Assembly (NCBI GenBank): GCA_030144725.1
Contig: JASKMD010000003.1
Span: 9,684,737-9,748,736 of the forward strand
Direction of reading: 5' to 3'
Source of the DNA: Haematococcus lacustris
Taxonomy: Eukaryota; Chlorophyta; Chlorophyceae; Chlamydomonadales; Haematococcaceae
Length of the DNA: 64,000 bases
The notes below the pieces were generated by a model. It was given only the letters and a program-made list of their open reading frames with translations. It was not told the origin of the DNA and made no database searches. Shown here one piece after another: positions 44,264 through 54,988 of the stretch. A program made the translations under genes and the position numbers. The number at the start of each line of letters is the position of its first letter. Position 1 is the stretch's first letter.

Positions 44264-46548
44264 TCAATGCTTTGTCCCAGCATCCGGTCGGTGATGCACG
44301 CATGTCACTGTCGCCGTCAAAGTCAGCTTGCCATCTCGAATCACCTGCCGGTTGAACATCTCGCTGCTGGTCGCCTCGGGAAGCAGCGCTGCGCCCGACG
44401 CGCTCTGGTACGTCACAAATGCACCCTGTCCGCGGTGTACAAGGCGCAGCTGGCCGTTGGGCACATTGGGAGGCAGGTGGCTGATGTGGAACGAACAAGC
44501 CACGCCCCGCACGCGCGGCAGCTTGGCGAATGCCGCAGGAGCCGGCACCAAGCGGATCCCGACCCACGCCGCCAGCTTGTGCTCGCCGCCGCCCGTGGGC
44601 GTGCTGCCGACCTGCAGGCCCAGCTGCCACCATGCACCTGACAGGTACCTGGGTGCGCTGACAAACCACTCCACATTCTTGGTGTGGATTACGCTTGAGT
44701 AGGCTCGCCACAGCTCCATGACGCTGACCTCTAAGCGGTGGCTGCTGCTTGGCAGGAGGCTGACGTCCAGCTGGTGCTGCCGTGGGGGTGCTGTCCAGGC
44801 AGCAGGCAGATGAGGCTTGGCTTCCAGGGGGGTACCCAATGCTGCCATGCAGGTCACACTTTCCATTAGGTTGTTGTGCTGGTCCTCGAACCACCCGATC
44901 CAAGGCAGCACACTGACCTGATAGGCTGCAGGCAGTGCAGCAGGGCAGCAAGAGCAGAGAGCTAAGATAAACAGGACAAACAAGAAAGGTAGGGCACAAA
45001 CGCAGACACTGTTCAGTGTGGATGGCAGCAGTGTGGATGGCATCAGCGGTTGGGTAGGTGGAGGTGGGCAACAATGCCTATGCTTAAGGCATCAGGTTGC
45101 AGAGCACAGGTGCTGAGGACATCCAGCTACTAGTGCATGACACATGATACTATAAGTGCTACTGGGCAGGATGTAAATGCTACTGGGCAGGATGTAAGTG
45201 CCACTGGCCTACCACTCGCCTGCCACTCACCCGTTCTTTGCCTGCCTGCCTACACTTTCCTCCGCCTACTCAGCCCTGCCCAGCTCCCCTGCACCCACCA
45301 CAGCTGACGTGCTGCAACCGCACCAACCGCGCCAACTGCCGCTCCTGCTCACTGCTGGACTTGCTGCCCAGAGGGCCCGCCAGCCAGGCAGCCAGCAGCA
45401 CCACCACACTATCCTCGCTGTCCACAGCTAACTCGTCACTGCTGGCCCACTGGTGAACGAATGCATACGGCAGGTCGAGCCAGCAGCCCAGCAGGCTGGG
45501 GCCGCTGATCACGGCGTGCACGTTGCCAAACATGACCAGCAGGTGCGGGGCTGCGCTGCCCGCCACTGCGCTGTACTCTTCAAGCTGCCGAGCACTGTCC
45601 GGGATGAGCGGCAGGGCTTGGCTGATGGCTTGAAGGCTGGACGGGTTCTTCGCGCACAGCGCAAACGCCTCCATGCACAGCTGCATGCAAGCAGGGGCCT
45701 TCCAGCGGTCCGACAAGTTCATCATCTGCAGGGAGGGCAAGCAAGCTCGCCTCAGGTGAGGCTGCTGGAATCCAAAAGGTGGCCTCCCAAGGTCGCCTAA
45801 TCAGGCACCGCGCCTGAGCCCAGGCGTCCAGGCCCCACATTGGCCTCATACAAGCAGGGCCTCACAATCACTCAACCTTCTTAGTCTAATGTGGAGGCAA
45901 GCGGCTGTGCTGTCACATCTGTGCATGTCTGTCCAGATCATCCTCATCTCCATTGCCATGGCAAACACAACAGTTGGTCTGACTGCCACCCTTTCTTCCC
46001 AGCCCTAACCCTGCTACCCGTTCCCTGGTGCCCAGCCCGCTCCGGCCATGCCCTGCTGCCCTTGCCCTCCTGCCCCACACATGCCCCTCACACCTGCGCC
46101 AGCAGCAGCGGCTGCTTGGCCTCCTCGTCCGTGACCTCACAGGAGTACATGAGGCGCAGCACAGCCTGGGCGGCCAGCAGCTCCTCCTGGCTCACATGCT
46201 CCGCAAGCGTCATGGGAGCGAGGGCGGCCGCTGCATTGCCGCACTGGGTAGCCTCATGGCGCCAGCGCATCACACGCGTCTTCCAGTACTCGCTGGATAC
46301 GAACAGCACTGTGTCATGGGCGTAGATCATCACATCGCTCGGTGGGAGGGCCCCCAAGGGGGGCGGGGCAGGTGGGCCGGGAAGGAGGGGGGGGCCTGGG
46401 GTGCCTGGGGGCCAAGGGCCTGGGCGTCCGCGATGCAAGTCGGAGGGTTCTGCACATCAGCAGCACCAGTAAAAGCAGCAGCAGCAGCGATGGTTGGGCC
46501 TGCTGCAGTGAATGCTTGGCGAGGGGGATTGAACGAGGTAAGGGCCAT
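44264..46548 (-). CDS. BTB/POZ-BACK domain protein with MATH/TRAF-like C-terminus
   Basis: Minus strand; exons about 46094-46548, 45299-45725 and 44264-44925 (stop TGA 44264-44266). Exon 1 carries the BTB fold end (IYAHDTVLFVSSEYWKTRV...ELLAAQAVLRLMYSCEV). Exon 2 gives the BACK-type helices (LSDRWKAPACMQLCMEAFALC, LPYAFVHQWASSDELAVDSED). Exon 3 continues AYQVSVLPWIGWFED and then a beta-rich MATH-like domain (WWQLGLQVGS...LAAWVGIRLVP...CSFHISHLPP). BTB proteins of this type usually serve as substrate adaptors of CUL3 ubiquitin ligases. The N-terminus is uncertain: the ATG frame MALTSFNPPRQAF breaks against the BTB frame near a run of eight G at 46387-46394, unless the acceptor tgatgtgcag|AACC near 46450 is used with an upstream exon. 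Confidence 0.75.
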
Positions 46549-47529
46549 GGGCAAGGCTGGGTGGGTGGCCGGCGTCACCCACTGTGGGCACACTGGTGCC
46601 TGATTTGGGAAATGGCCCACCCACCCACCCTCTCCAGCGACCAGCTGCACTAGCTGGCACTCACGACCCAGCAGGCATGACCCCGTGCACAGCCTGTCAC
46701 AGCCAGCAACACCACCAGCCACTGTCATGGCCAGCTCCGCCTGTGCCAGCATGTGGTGTATGTGGTGCCACTAGTACATTCATTGAATGGCAGTGGTATA
46801 GGTTAGTGGGAGGGGGAGCGGTGTGTAGTGTGTGACATTGTGTTGTTGCGCTCCATGTCCTCCCATGCCTTGGTCTACCTGGCCTGAGGTAACTGGTTAC
46901 ATGACCTGAGCTCACCAGGCAGGGCATTCTGGAGGTCTTTTAAAGGACAGATCACACTGCAATGTTGCCTAAAATGCACCGCTTTTGAGGGGAGGCACTG
47001 GGTAGAACAAGACTGCATGCCTGATGTCTTGCTAAGATCAATGCTGCTGTAAATCACAACTTGTGAACTTGTGTGAGGAAGTCCAGACAATTGCTGTGCA
47101 GCAAGTGTTGTCAAAAGGTCTTAAGATATGGCAGACCCACACCAGAATGAGGATGGGGCACTTTCTAGGCTTATTGTTTCCGTCAGCGCATAAGGATCTC
47201 AGGCTATGCGATGGGCTGTGGCGTGCGGGAGGTTGTTGAGCGCCCCACCTGGCTTTACAACGGTTGGCGCTGGAGCTAGCTGGGGTTGCAGGACGATGCG
47301 AACATTGGAGAGCTCCGTGGAATGCCAGAGCTCCGCAAAGTTCGTGCCACGCTTCCGTTTAGACATTTGAGGATCACTAGACTCTCAGCAAGCCCCTCGA
47401 TAGTGTCGAAGGAGAACGTGCTGTGAGTGCCGCGTGGGATAGTTGCACGCCATCATGGGGCATCAGCAAGTGAACATATGCATGTAGGGTTCGTCAAGTC
47501 AATCTAGGTTTAGCTTTACGGTATAGCCT
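46549..47529. other. Intergenic, no gene recognised
   Basis: No coding family or strong repeat identified. It would hold the promoter of the BTB-BACK gene. Confidence 0.4.
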
Positions 47530-47532
47530 ATG

Positions 47533-47835
47533 CCTACATGCATAGCCCATTTCAACTATGACATCGACAGCACTCAGCTCGACAAGCTGCACAGTGACAT
47601 TCTCACCGCCATGTCCCGCCACCATGCGGCATGTTTCATGATGAGAACTCTTGCCACGTTAATGCTGGGCGGCACGCATGCAAGGGTAGTCACTGATGCC
47701 GCAGCCTGGGAGCCTGACATAGGCAGGTTGAGGACCCTCCTAGACAAGAGCCAGGCACTAGGCAAGCTATTTGAGCATGTGCCTGTCCAGCCCCCTTGTC
47801 CCTCACGAGGGCCTCCATTTGAGCTGAACCAGTAG
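47533..47835 (+). CDS. Small hypothetical ORF (101 aa)
   Basis: Starts at ATG (MPTCIAHFNYDIDSTQLDKL) and ends at TAG 47833-47835. The N-terminal 80 residues are balanced in composition and helical (DKLHSDILTAMSRHHAACFM), unlike the low-complexity shadows around it. No family recognised; it may be a fragment of an element protein. Confidence 0.3.
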   Translation, partial: PTCIAHFNYDIDSTQLDKLHSDILTAMSRHHAACFMMRTLATLMLGGTHARVVTDAAAWEPDIGRLRTLLDKSQALGKLFEHVPVQPPCPSRGPPFELNQ

Positions 47836-48009
47836 TGGCCACTAGCAGCGTTAATGGGCTGTGTGGAGTATACCCAATGCACATGGATATTGTGCATGAG
47901 TGCCTACCACCTACACTATTGCCTGACCACGAGGGCTATTGTGTAGAGTTGGCATGAAATACATGCACTGATTGACAGCTGATGACAGCTCAACAAGGGG
48001 GGGCACACA

Positions 48010-48390
48010 CTACTGTGCCTCAGCAGGCTGCTGCTGCTGCTGGGCCTTGGGTGGCTTGTCTCGCAGCTTCTTGTAGCCCAGGCCAGGGTACTCCTTGCCC
48101 TTGGCTGGCAGCTTCCCCTGCTCTGGCCACCAGCACAGCTCCAGCGGGCGCCACTTGCTCTCCCCAATGCGCTGCATGTTCAATGCTGCATTGCAGTCCC
48201 TTTCCAGCCACCTGCCTGGCTGTGGTGCTGGTTTGGCTTTGGGTGGGCTCAGCTGCCTGCCCACATCATGCAACCCAGGTAACAAGGGAGGGAGGGGCAG
48301 GGCGAAGGGCAGGGACAGGGGGTGAGGCTGGGAGTGGGCACAATGAATGAGGCGCATGTGCCTGTCCAGCCCAGCCGCAACGGCCAGCAC
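48010..48390 (-). pseudogene. C-terminal part of a second transposon protein with RuvC-III-like motif
   Basis: Minus-strand frame ending at 48010. A short linker (RQLSPPKAKPAPQP) leads into GRWLERDCNAALNMQRIGES, then WRPLELCWWPEQGKLPAKGK and a Gln-rich end. It is clearly homologous to the tail at 41110-41552 but a different subfamily (CNAALNM versus TNACFNF). The (D/E)RDxNAxxN pattern is the basis for the suggested TnpB/Fanzor relation. No upstream nuclease parts are visible in the adjoining 600 bp. Confidence 0.5.
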
Positions 48391-48399
48391 TGCCTCAAG

Positions 48400-48681
48400 A
48401 CTCGTTCCTGTTTAGCGCAAGGACCAAGACAACGCCAACTTCCTGAACAAGGGGCAGTGGGAGTCGAGGGTGACGCAGAGGAACAAGGGGAGGTTTAGAG
48501 TGAGGGGAGAGGGGAGACTGAGGGGAAGAGTAAAGGGTGAAGGGGTGGGGGAGTGAAGGGTGAAGAGGAGAGGGAGGACCCTGCTACATTATGGCAGGCA
48601 AGGGAATGTTGATGTCAGCCACCAGTGCACCAGGCGTCACCTTGACAGCCAGCTGATGACCCTGAAATAGGGTAAATGTAC
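48400..48681. other. Purine-rich tract region
   Basis: About 48460-48585 is almost pure G/A (gaggggagaggggagactga and similar). No gene. Confidence 0.6.
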
Positions 48682-48846
48682 AGTTTGCTCTACATGTTCA
48701 CGACATCAAGGAGTAAAGAGTTCCTGGGTCCTGTTGATGCTGTGAGGGTGCAAGGCACACCTGTCACCCACTTCATGTATGCTGATGACCCGACCCTGGT
48801 GAGCACCTCGCCCCACGGGCTGCAGCAGCTGGTCTGCCAGCTACAA
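48682..48846 (+). pseudogene. Internal LINE reverse transcriptase fragment (YADD region)
   Basis: Homologous to 9146-9301 of the array LINE: shared EFLGPVDAVRV, THFMYADD and LVCQLQ. Leu to Pro after YADD and loss of both flanks make it a relic. Unlike ordinary LINE truncations it lacks the element 3' end. Confidence 0.8.
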
Positions 48847-48884
48847 ACAATGCTGCACTAAGTAAGCACGTTGTAAGATAAGCT

Positions 48885-49075
48885 GTCCCCGCTGAGGTCT
48901 CCGCTGAGGTCTCCGCTGAGGTCCGCTGAGTTCCGCTGAGGTCCCAGCTGCACCGCACTGTAGGGTTAGTGGGGCGGTGGGAACATCGCTACTACCTTGC
49001 TTGCCACCTTCCATCTCCTTGTGTCGGCCATGTGCTCCATGTGGCCATGTGCTCCATGTGTCGGCCATGTCTGGT
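48885..49075. repeat. Short tandem repeats (gctgaggtctcc and catgtgctccatgtg types)
   Basis: About five units of a 9-12 bp ccgctgaggtct motif at 48888-48945 and a small duplication of tcggccatgtgctccatgtg near 49022-49070. Confidence 0.7.
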
Positions 49076-49178
49076 GCTTCGCAATGTGCTGACCTTGCGT
49101 GTCAGTCCCTCGAATGTTACAATTAATGACCTAATCATGGGCTTGGAATGTGGGAATACTGAGGACTGAAAACTAAGT

Positions 49179-49366
49179 GAAATGTGTAATGGATATCACT
49201 TCCGCCTCATCCGGTTGCCGGCACTCTGGTTGGATGGCGACCTGATGCACCACCCAGCACGGCCACTGCGCTTGGATAATGTTGCTGAATCCCTCGAATG
49301 TCGCGGAATAAGAAACGCAAGCGCCCCGCACAGAGTGCAGCCGGTAAGCCGCAAAGCTTGGCGAAA
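49179..49366 (+). repeat. Dispersed repeat, family 1, copy 2
   Basis: Partner of 33710-33900; it ends about 120 bp upstream of the start codon of the pseudouridine synthase gene, so it forms part of that gene's upstream region. Confidence 0.82.
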
Positions 49367-49484
49367 GACATGTGGGTGTCTCATGTGTGGAGCTGGCTTG
49401 AATGGGTGTCTCATGTGTGAATTACAAGCTCACATGCTGTGCGAGCGATATAATTCTGGCCCCAGGCGTGATGCAGGCCCCGCA

Positions 49485-52400
49485 ATGCAGGCCTCGTTAG
49501 GCCAGGTCAACCGCCGCTCTGTACTTGTATTGGCAGCCGTCAGGCCGAACTTTGACAAAGGGCCAACTGATCGAGGCGCGCAGCGAAAACCCCGGCGGGG
49601 GACCTCTCCGGCGCAGCGTGGTGCCGGCCGAGTAGCAGGCACCGCCAATGTCCAGCGCGACGCACCTAGTGGAAAGCAGCGACTAAGCAAGGTATGTCAA
49701 CACGGGCACTACTGCAGAGCTTGGTCAAGAACAGAACAAAGGCAGAGAGCATAGGCCCCTGGCCACCTGACCCCTGATCAGCCTGCTGCCTGGTCAGCTG
49801 TCCTGGCAGCTGTCCTGGCAACCGCTCGCAACGCTAGGAGCGTGCTGGCACAGCTGCTGCTGCGCATGCTGGCCCGGCAGGTGCTTGCGGCTGCAGGCGT
49901 AGCCTCTCGCAGGGCATGTGAGGACCTGATCGCCCAGGGCGTGGTGAAAGTCAACAACAAGGCAGTGCTGTCCCAAGTGCTGGTGGACGCAGCCGTTGAC
50001 AAGATCAGTGTGAATGGCACCGCCATCAAGTCAGCTCAGTTCAACGAGCGGCTGTACCACTTCGTGGTCAACAAGCCCAAGGGCTACATCTGCAGCAGCG
50101 CCGTGTCTGGGGACAAGCCAGGCATGCGTGTGATTGACCTGCTGCAGCCCTGGGTTGACATCTGGCGGAAGGACCCAAAGCACAAGGTGCGAGGCTGGGC
50201 AGGCACTGACCCAAGCAGCAGGAGCTGGCCAGCAGGTCATCATGAGGCTGCCAGGCCGGGTGAAGGGTGAAGGCATGCAGACAGGGATCTGGGTCTCTGC
50301 CTTTGTCACAGCCCTTCTCTAGGCGGCAGTGAACCAAGTGACGCTGCGGGGAGGCACTGTAGGTAAGCAGGGGCCCTGTAGCGGTCCCTGCAAAATGCTT
50401 TAAGACTTTGGCCTTGCTTGCCAGCCTGTGACTGTGCCACGCCTTTTGTGCTGCTCTGCTGCAGTGAGTTGTCCTGCTGCACAGCTGGTGCAATCACACC
50501 TGGGCTTGCTAGGCAAAGCATTCCTCTAGGTAGCTGCTAGACTTTGCTTTGCTTCAGCTGCCTGCCCTGCTTGCACTGAATGTTAGGCATGAGTTCTGGC
50601 ACACTGCCCTTACTCCTTCCGCAATGGGACACAGCCTCAAACCCCCGCTCAGCCTCAGCCCCAGCCCCAGCCCCAGCCCCAGCCCCAGCCCCAGCCCCAG
50701 CCCCAGCCCCAGCCCCAGCCCCAGCCCCAGCCCCAGCCCCAGCCCCAGCCCCAGCCCCAGCCCCAGCCCCAGCCCCAGCCCCAGCCCCAGCCCCAGCCCC
50801 GGCCCCGGCCCCGGCCCCGGCCCCGGCCCTGGCCCCGGCCCCGGCCCTGGGCATGGACCCAGGTCACTCCCACCCTGTGCGCTTCAGGGCCTGCTTCCGC
50901 CACGCTTCTTCACAGTGGGCCGCCTGGACGTGGCCTCTACGGGCCTCCTCTTCGTGACCAACGATGGTAAGGCCCTGCCCCGACCTCACACCCCTGTGCC
51001 CTTGCTATGCCACTCTTTTTCATGCTTGGTTAGGTATGAAAAGAAAAGTGCAGCCCTGCACAGCAGTTTGGAGTTTGACCGCCGAATTTCAGGCGAAATC
51101 TTCACCCTGCCTGCTGCTGTGCCTCTCACATCACCATCCTCAGCACACTCATTATAATCATCCTTATCATCATCACCAGCAGCAGGAGCAGCAATAGCAG
51201 CAGCAGCAACACAGCTGGCAGCCCCAGACCCCGCTGCGTCACACTGAGCTGTGCAGGACAGTGGGCCCAGGCAGTGAGCCACCCCTCCTCCAACCTGACC
51301 AAGGAGTACCTGGTGCTGCTGGACAAGGCGCCCTCTCACGCCCAGGTCAGCCCCCGCCCTCACCAGGGACTCAGCAACCCTAGGCAGGCTGGTCTGCCAG
51401 GCTGCCAGGCTGCCCCTGCACTCGGGGGCAAGTAGGGGCACACTCCCTGTCCTGCAAGCGTCTGATCACAGCAGCAGCACCATGGGGCAATTGTGCCCCG
51501 GCATCAGGTGGCAGGGAGCGGCTCAGGGGCCGCCACAGCGGCCAACTGCCATCCACTGCACAGCAGCCCGTGCCAATGAGCTGTGTGTCTGGTCGCCATG
51601 CTGTGCATGGAGCCCTTAATGAGGCCGGGTGCTGAAATGTGCCAAGGGGCTGTATGAGCAAAACGCGCCTGGGACAGCTGCCCCAGCGCGCATGGCCCCT
51701 GGCCCTCCGACCCTGCACAAACCCTGCACAGCATAGCCGCAGACCCGCACTAGCCCTGCCCTCCAACCCTGGCTAGCGCCTGTGGGCCTCCTGGTGGCTG
51801 CGCAGGTCAAGGTGATGATGCAGGGGGTGGACATTGACGGGGTGAGGGTGCAGCCTGAGGAAGTGTCGTCGCTGGAGGAGGCTGTGCGGCTGCGCATCGT
51901 GGTGTCAGAGGGCAAGACGCATGAGGTGGGGCAGGGACAGGGGCAGGGGCAGGGACAGGGACAGAGGCAAAGGGGCAGAGGGGCCAAGGGGCAGAGGGGC
52001 AGATGGAGAAGCCAAAGCTGTCAGAGTAGGTCAGAGCCATGGGTGCTGACCTAAACTCAGCCGGCCCTAGCTGTGACTCTTAGTCGCGAAGTGCACTGAG
52101 CCACTGAGGGCAGGGCCTGCCTCTGGTGGAGCTGCGCTGCGCTGGCTAGCACGAGGCATTGCAGTGCCAGGCTGGTGTCCAGGAGCAGGAGGCAGATAGA
52201 CAGGCGCTGGTGCGCCCCTGGTGTTCGTTTGTAGACTCAGGCCAGCTGTTGAGATGGGCAGCGGGGGGTGTGGGGCAGGTGGTAGGGCTGTGCTGGAGGC
52301 TGAGGTGCAGGACATGGATAGGCCAGGCAGTGCCCTATGAGCAGGTGGCAGCTGCTGTCCGGTGCAGCTAGGGGGTTCAGTCAGCCCTCCACAGTGCGTC

Positions 52401-54988
52401 CCAGCCTTTCCATACCAGCTTCTGGCGGAGTGCAGGCAGCCCAGCTGGCCTCAGCTTGTGCCAGCTGGGCTCAGGCCCAGAGCCCTAAGGGACTGTCTGC
52501 CAGGCCCTAGGACCCCCAGCCAGCCAGCCCCGGCTCACTGGGGTCTGGCCCATACCTGGCAAAGCTGCTGGCAGGCTGCTGTGTAGCCGGCTGGCTCCAG
52601 CGCCTGACCCCCCGGGCAAGCCAGTCTTGCACTCTGCCGCCGTGCAGGCCCAGCCAGCACAGCCCCTGCCACAGCTCCCTCAGCTCCCTGCTTCACCTTC
52701 CACCCCAGCCCAACAGCCTGGACCATGGCGCATCACCCCAGCCCCACGCCCCCCTGGCAGCCCCCCACACCAACCCCCGCATGCACCCCCCGGGGCGCCC
52801 CAGCCCAGCCCCACCTCCAGCCCCACCCCTAACCCCAGCCCACATGATCCCCCCGTGCTGAGTTTCAGCTCGTCACGCTTGCTGGTGCGGGACGAGGGCT
52901 GCTGGATGTGGGTGTGGTCAGTGGCTGCCTGGCGCTTGAGTCTGGCCCTGGCTGCTCGCCAGGCAGCACAGCAGGTGCAGGCAGCAGCTAGGGGCAGGTA
53001 CCAGGGGGGGGCGCCCCGCCGTGCCCCCAAACAGCGCCACTGGAGCCGGCAAGTGCTGGTGGTGCTGCCCCCCGCCCCCCCTTCCCTGCAGCCCCTCCCG
53101 CCCAGCAGCGCAGCCAAGGCCTGGTCCTGGGCTCTGAGGGTGGCAGGGCGGCAGCCTGGGCAGCTATGGCCACCCAGGGTGTGGGGCCAGGCTCAGCCAG
53201 GGAGCAGGATGGCAGGTGGGGCCAGGAGGCAGCCGCCCCACCCCCTGGCAGCCCCAGCTGCCCAGCCCCCCCTGAGAACGCGGGTCAGTGGGCAGGCGGC
53301 AGCACAGGGCGAAGCCGGGGGAGCTGCTGTGTCCAACGCGGTTGGCCAGAATGCCGGCAAGGACGAGCTGGCTGACACGCTGGATGCTGGCACAGGGGCA
53401 CAGCCTCTGGGTCGGCAGGGAGCCTCAGGGGCCAAGGGTGGCAGGAGGGGGGAGCTGCTGCTTGGCCCTGAGCCTAGTCAGCTGGCTCAGCCCACGGGGC
53501 GAGCGCCGCCAGCACCACTGGTGTCACTGCCAGCAGGGGCGGAGGACAGCGGTCCAGGTCTGGGCTCAGGGCAGCACTTGCAGCAGGGCCAGGGCAGCAG
53601 CCAGGGTCCTCCCTCCCCGGCCCTGCCCCAGGAGCTGCAGCAGGCGCTGTGCTGCTGTGAAGACCTAGGGCTGCAGGTGGTGATTCCCGCCTGCTACTGC
53701 CCTCAGACTGGCTTGCCTAGCCTTGCGCCCAGAGCAGCTTGCCTTGCGCAGGGCAAAGGACTGGCAGCAGCAGCAGCAGCCCAGCAGAGCAGCAGCCCAG
53801 CAGAGCGGCAGCATGCCCCGCCGCCTACTGGCCTGCATGTGCTCATGTGACGTGGCTCTGGTTGTGGGACGGTCAGGCAACTTGTGGGGTGCAGGGCGCA
53901 GGGCGCAGGGTGCAGGGAGCCCTGAGGGCGCCAGTCAGGCTCAGGCCCTGGGAGGGTGACACTAGGGGCAGCTGGCTGCAGCAGCTGTGGCTAGGGCTCT
54001 GGCCCACAGGCCTCCTCCCGGGCCCCCTCTCTTAGCCAGAAGGGCTGAATGGGCCAGGCTGTCGGCGCTGAGAACAACATCAGCAACCAGCAGGGAAGGG
54101 GCAGGGCCAGGGGCTGGGGCTGGGGCAGCGCTGGGGTTTGGGCAGGGGCATACCCTGGCTTTCCCTTAGCGGTACACTCAGTAGTAGAGGAGGTGCATCT
54201 TCCTCATGTCAAATATGCTTCAAGATTGCTGTGAGACGTCATGCACCATGCAAGTGGTGCATGCACCCCCCCTGCCCCCCTTGTCTGGCCTACAGGTGCG
54301 GCTGCTGGTGGCGGCAGCTGGGCTGGAGGTGCTGGCCCTGAAGCGCGTGAGGATTGGCGGGTACCGTATGCCTCGCAGCCTGCGCCTGGGGGAGTGCATG
54401 TGGGTGCGCCATTGGCCGGGGCGTGGGCAAACCTGGGCCCGCCTGCTGGGGCACTTCTGGGGGGTGCATGCCCACGCCCCTGTCCACCCCTGTCCCAGCC
54501 TCTGCCTCGCCGATCTGCTCAGCTGCAGCTGGTAGGGGCAGCTGGCACGACCCGTTGACTGCTGCCTGTGCTGCCTCTGCCCTCCCAGGCTTCTCAAGCC
54601 TGCGGACATCAAGAAGGCCACTGACCCCAAGGCTGAGCTGGCTGAGCGCCAAGCCGCTGCCCCGCCTGCCTCTTCCCCCTCGGCCAAGGAGCTGTTGAGG
54701 AAGGCGGGTGTAGCGACCAAAGCTAAGATCCCTGTCAAGGTCAGAGTCTGGTCAAGGCCAGAGGCTGATGGCCAGAGGCTGAAGGCCAGAGGCACTGTGG
54801 TTGTCAAGAAGGCCACTGACCCCAAGGCTAAGCTGGCTGAGCGCCAAGCCGCTGCCCCCCTTTCCTCTCCCCCCTCGGCCAAGGCGCTGTTGAGGGAAGC
54901 AGGTGTGCCGCCCAAAGCTGAGACGCCTGTCAGGGCCAGAGTCTGGAGGTCAGTGCCTGATGGCCAGAGGCTGAAGGCCAGAGGCTGA
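49485..54988 (+). CDS. RsuA-family RNA pseudouridine synthase with S4 domain (SVR1-like, probably plastid)
   Basis: Seven exons, all phases consistent: 49485-49691, 49881-50186, 50888-50966, 51257-51345, 51806-51925, 54296-54399, 54589-54988; about 434 aa. An Arg-rich N-terminus (MQASLGQVNRRSVLVLAAVR) suggests a transit peptide. The S4 RNA-binding domain is RLSKVLAAAGVASRRACEDL. The catalytic core has FTVGRLDVASTGLLFVTNDG (Asp of RLD is the expected nucleophile), HPSSNLTKEYLV, and VVSEGKTHE|VRLLVAAAGL joined across exons 5 and 6. Known relatives modify 16S/23S rRNA; plant SVR1 acts in chloroplast rRNA processing. The C-terminal tail after RLGECMLLKPADIKKAT is an internal tandem duplication of about 200 bp. 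Intron 5 (51926-54295) is unusually long. A shorter exon near 50328-50367 is possible but breaks the frame and was left out. Confidence 0.87.
50659..50850 (+). repeat. (CCCCAG)n / (CCCCGG)n hexanucleotide array in intron 2
   Basis: About 24 ccccag units grading into ccccgg and ccctgg variants, ending shortly before the exon 3 acceptor at 50887. It is open in several frames on both strands, which explains long apparent ORFs here. Confidence 0.95.
52627..53850 (+). other. Long open frame (407 codons) inside intron 5 of the pseudouridine synthase gene
   Basis: Begins at a non-ATG (CTG/TTG-type) codon and runs to TGA at 53848-53850. Composition is dominated by Pro, Ala, Gln, Gly and Ser with no domain; a more balanced stretch lies around 52855-53000 (LLVRDEGCWMWVWSVAAWRL). 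In GC-rich algal DNA such frames arise by chance, so I do not call a gene. Its presence in one oversized intron could also mean an inserted element. Confidence 0.35.
54609..54985 (+). repeat. Tandem duplication of about 200 bp within the last exon of the pseudouridine synthase gene
   Basis: Two copies beginning aagaaggccactgaccccaa (54609 and about 54808), encoding KKATDPKAELAERQAAA...DGQRLKARG and KKATDPKAKLAERQAAA...DGQRLKARG. The frame is kept. Confidence 0.9.

Noticed and set aside
50328..50367. Extra exon (gcggcagtgaaccaagtgac...) in the pseudouridine synthase gene
   Set aside because: It has an acceptor and a donor but 40 bp would break the phase between exons 2 and 3, which join correctly without it.
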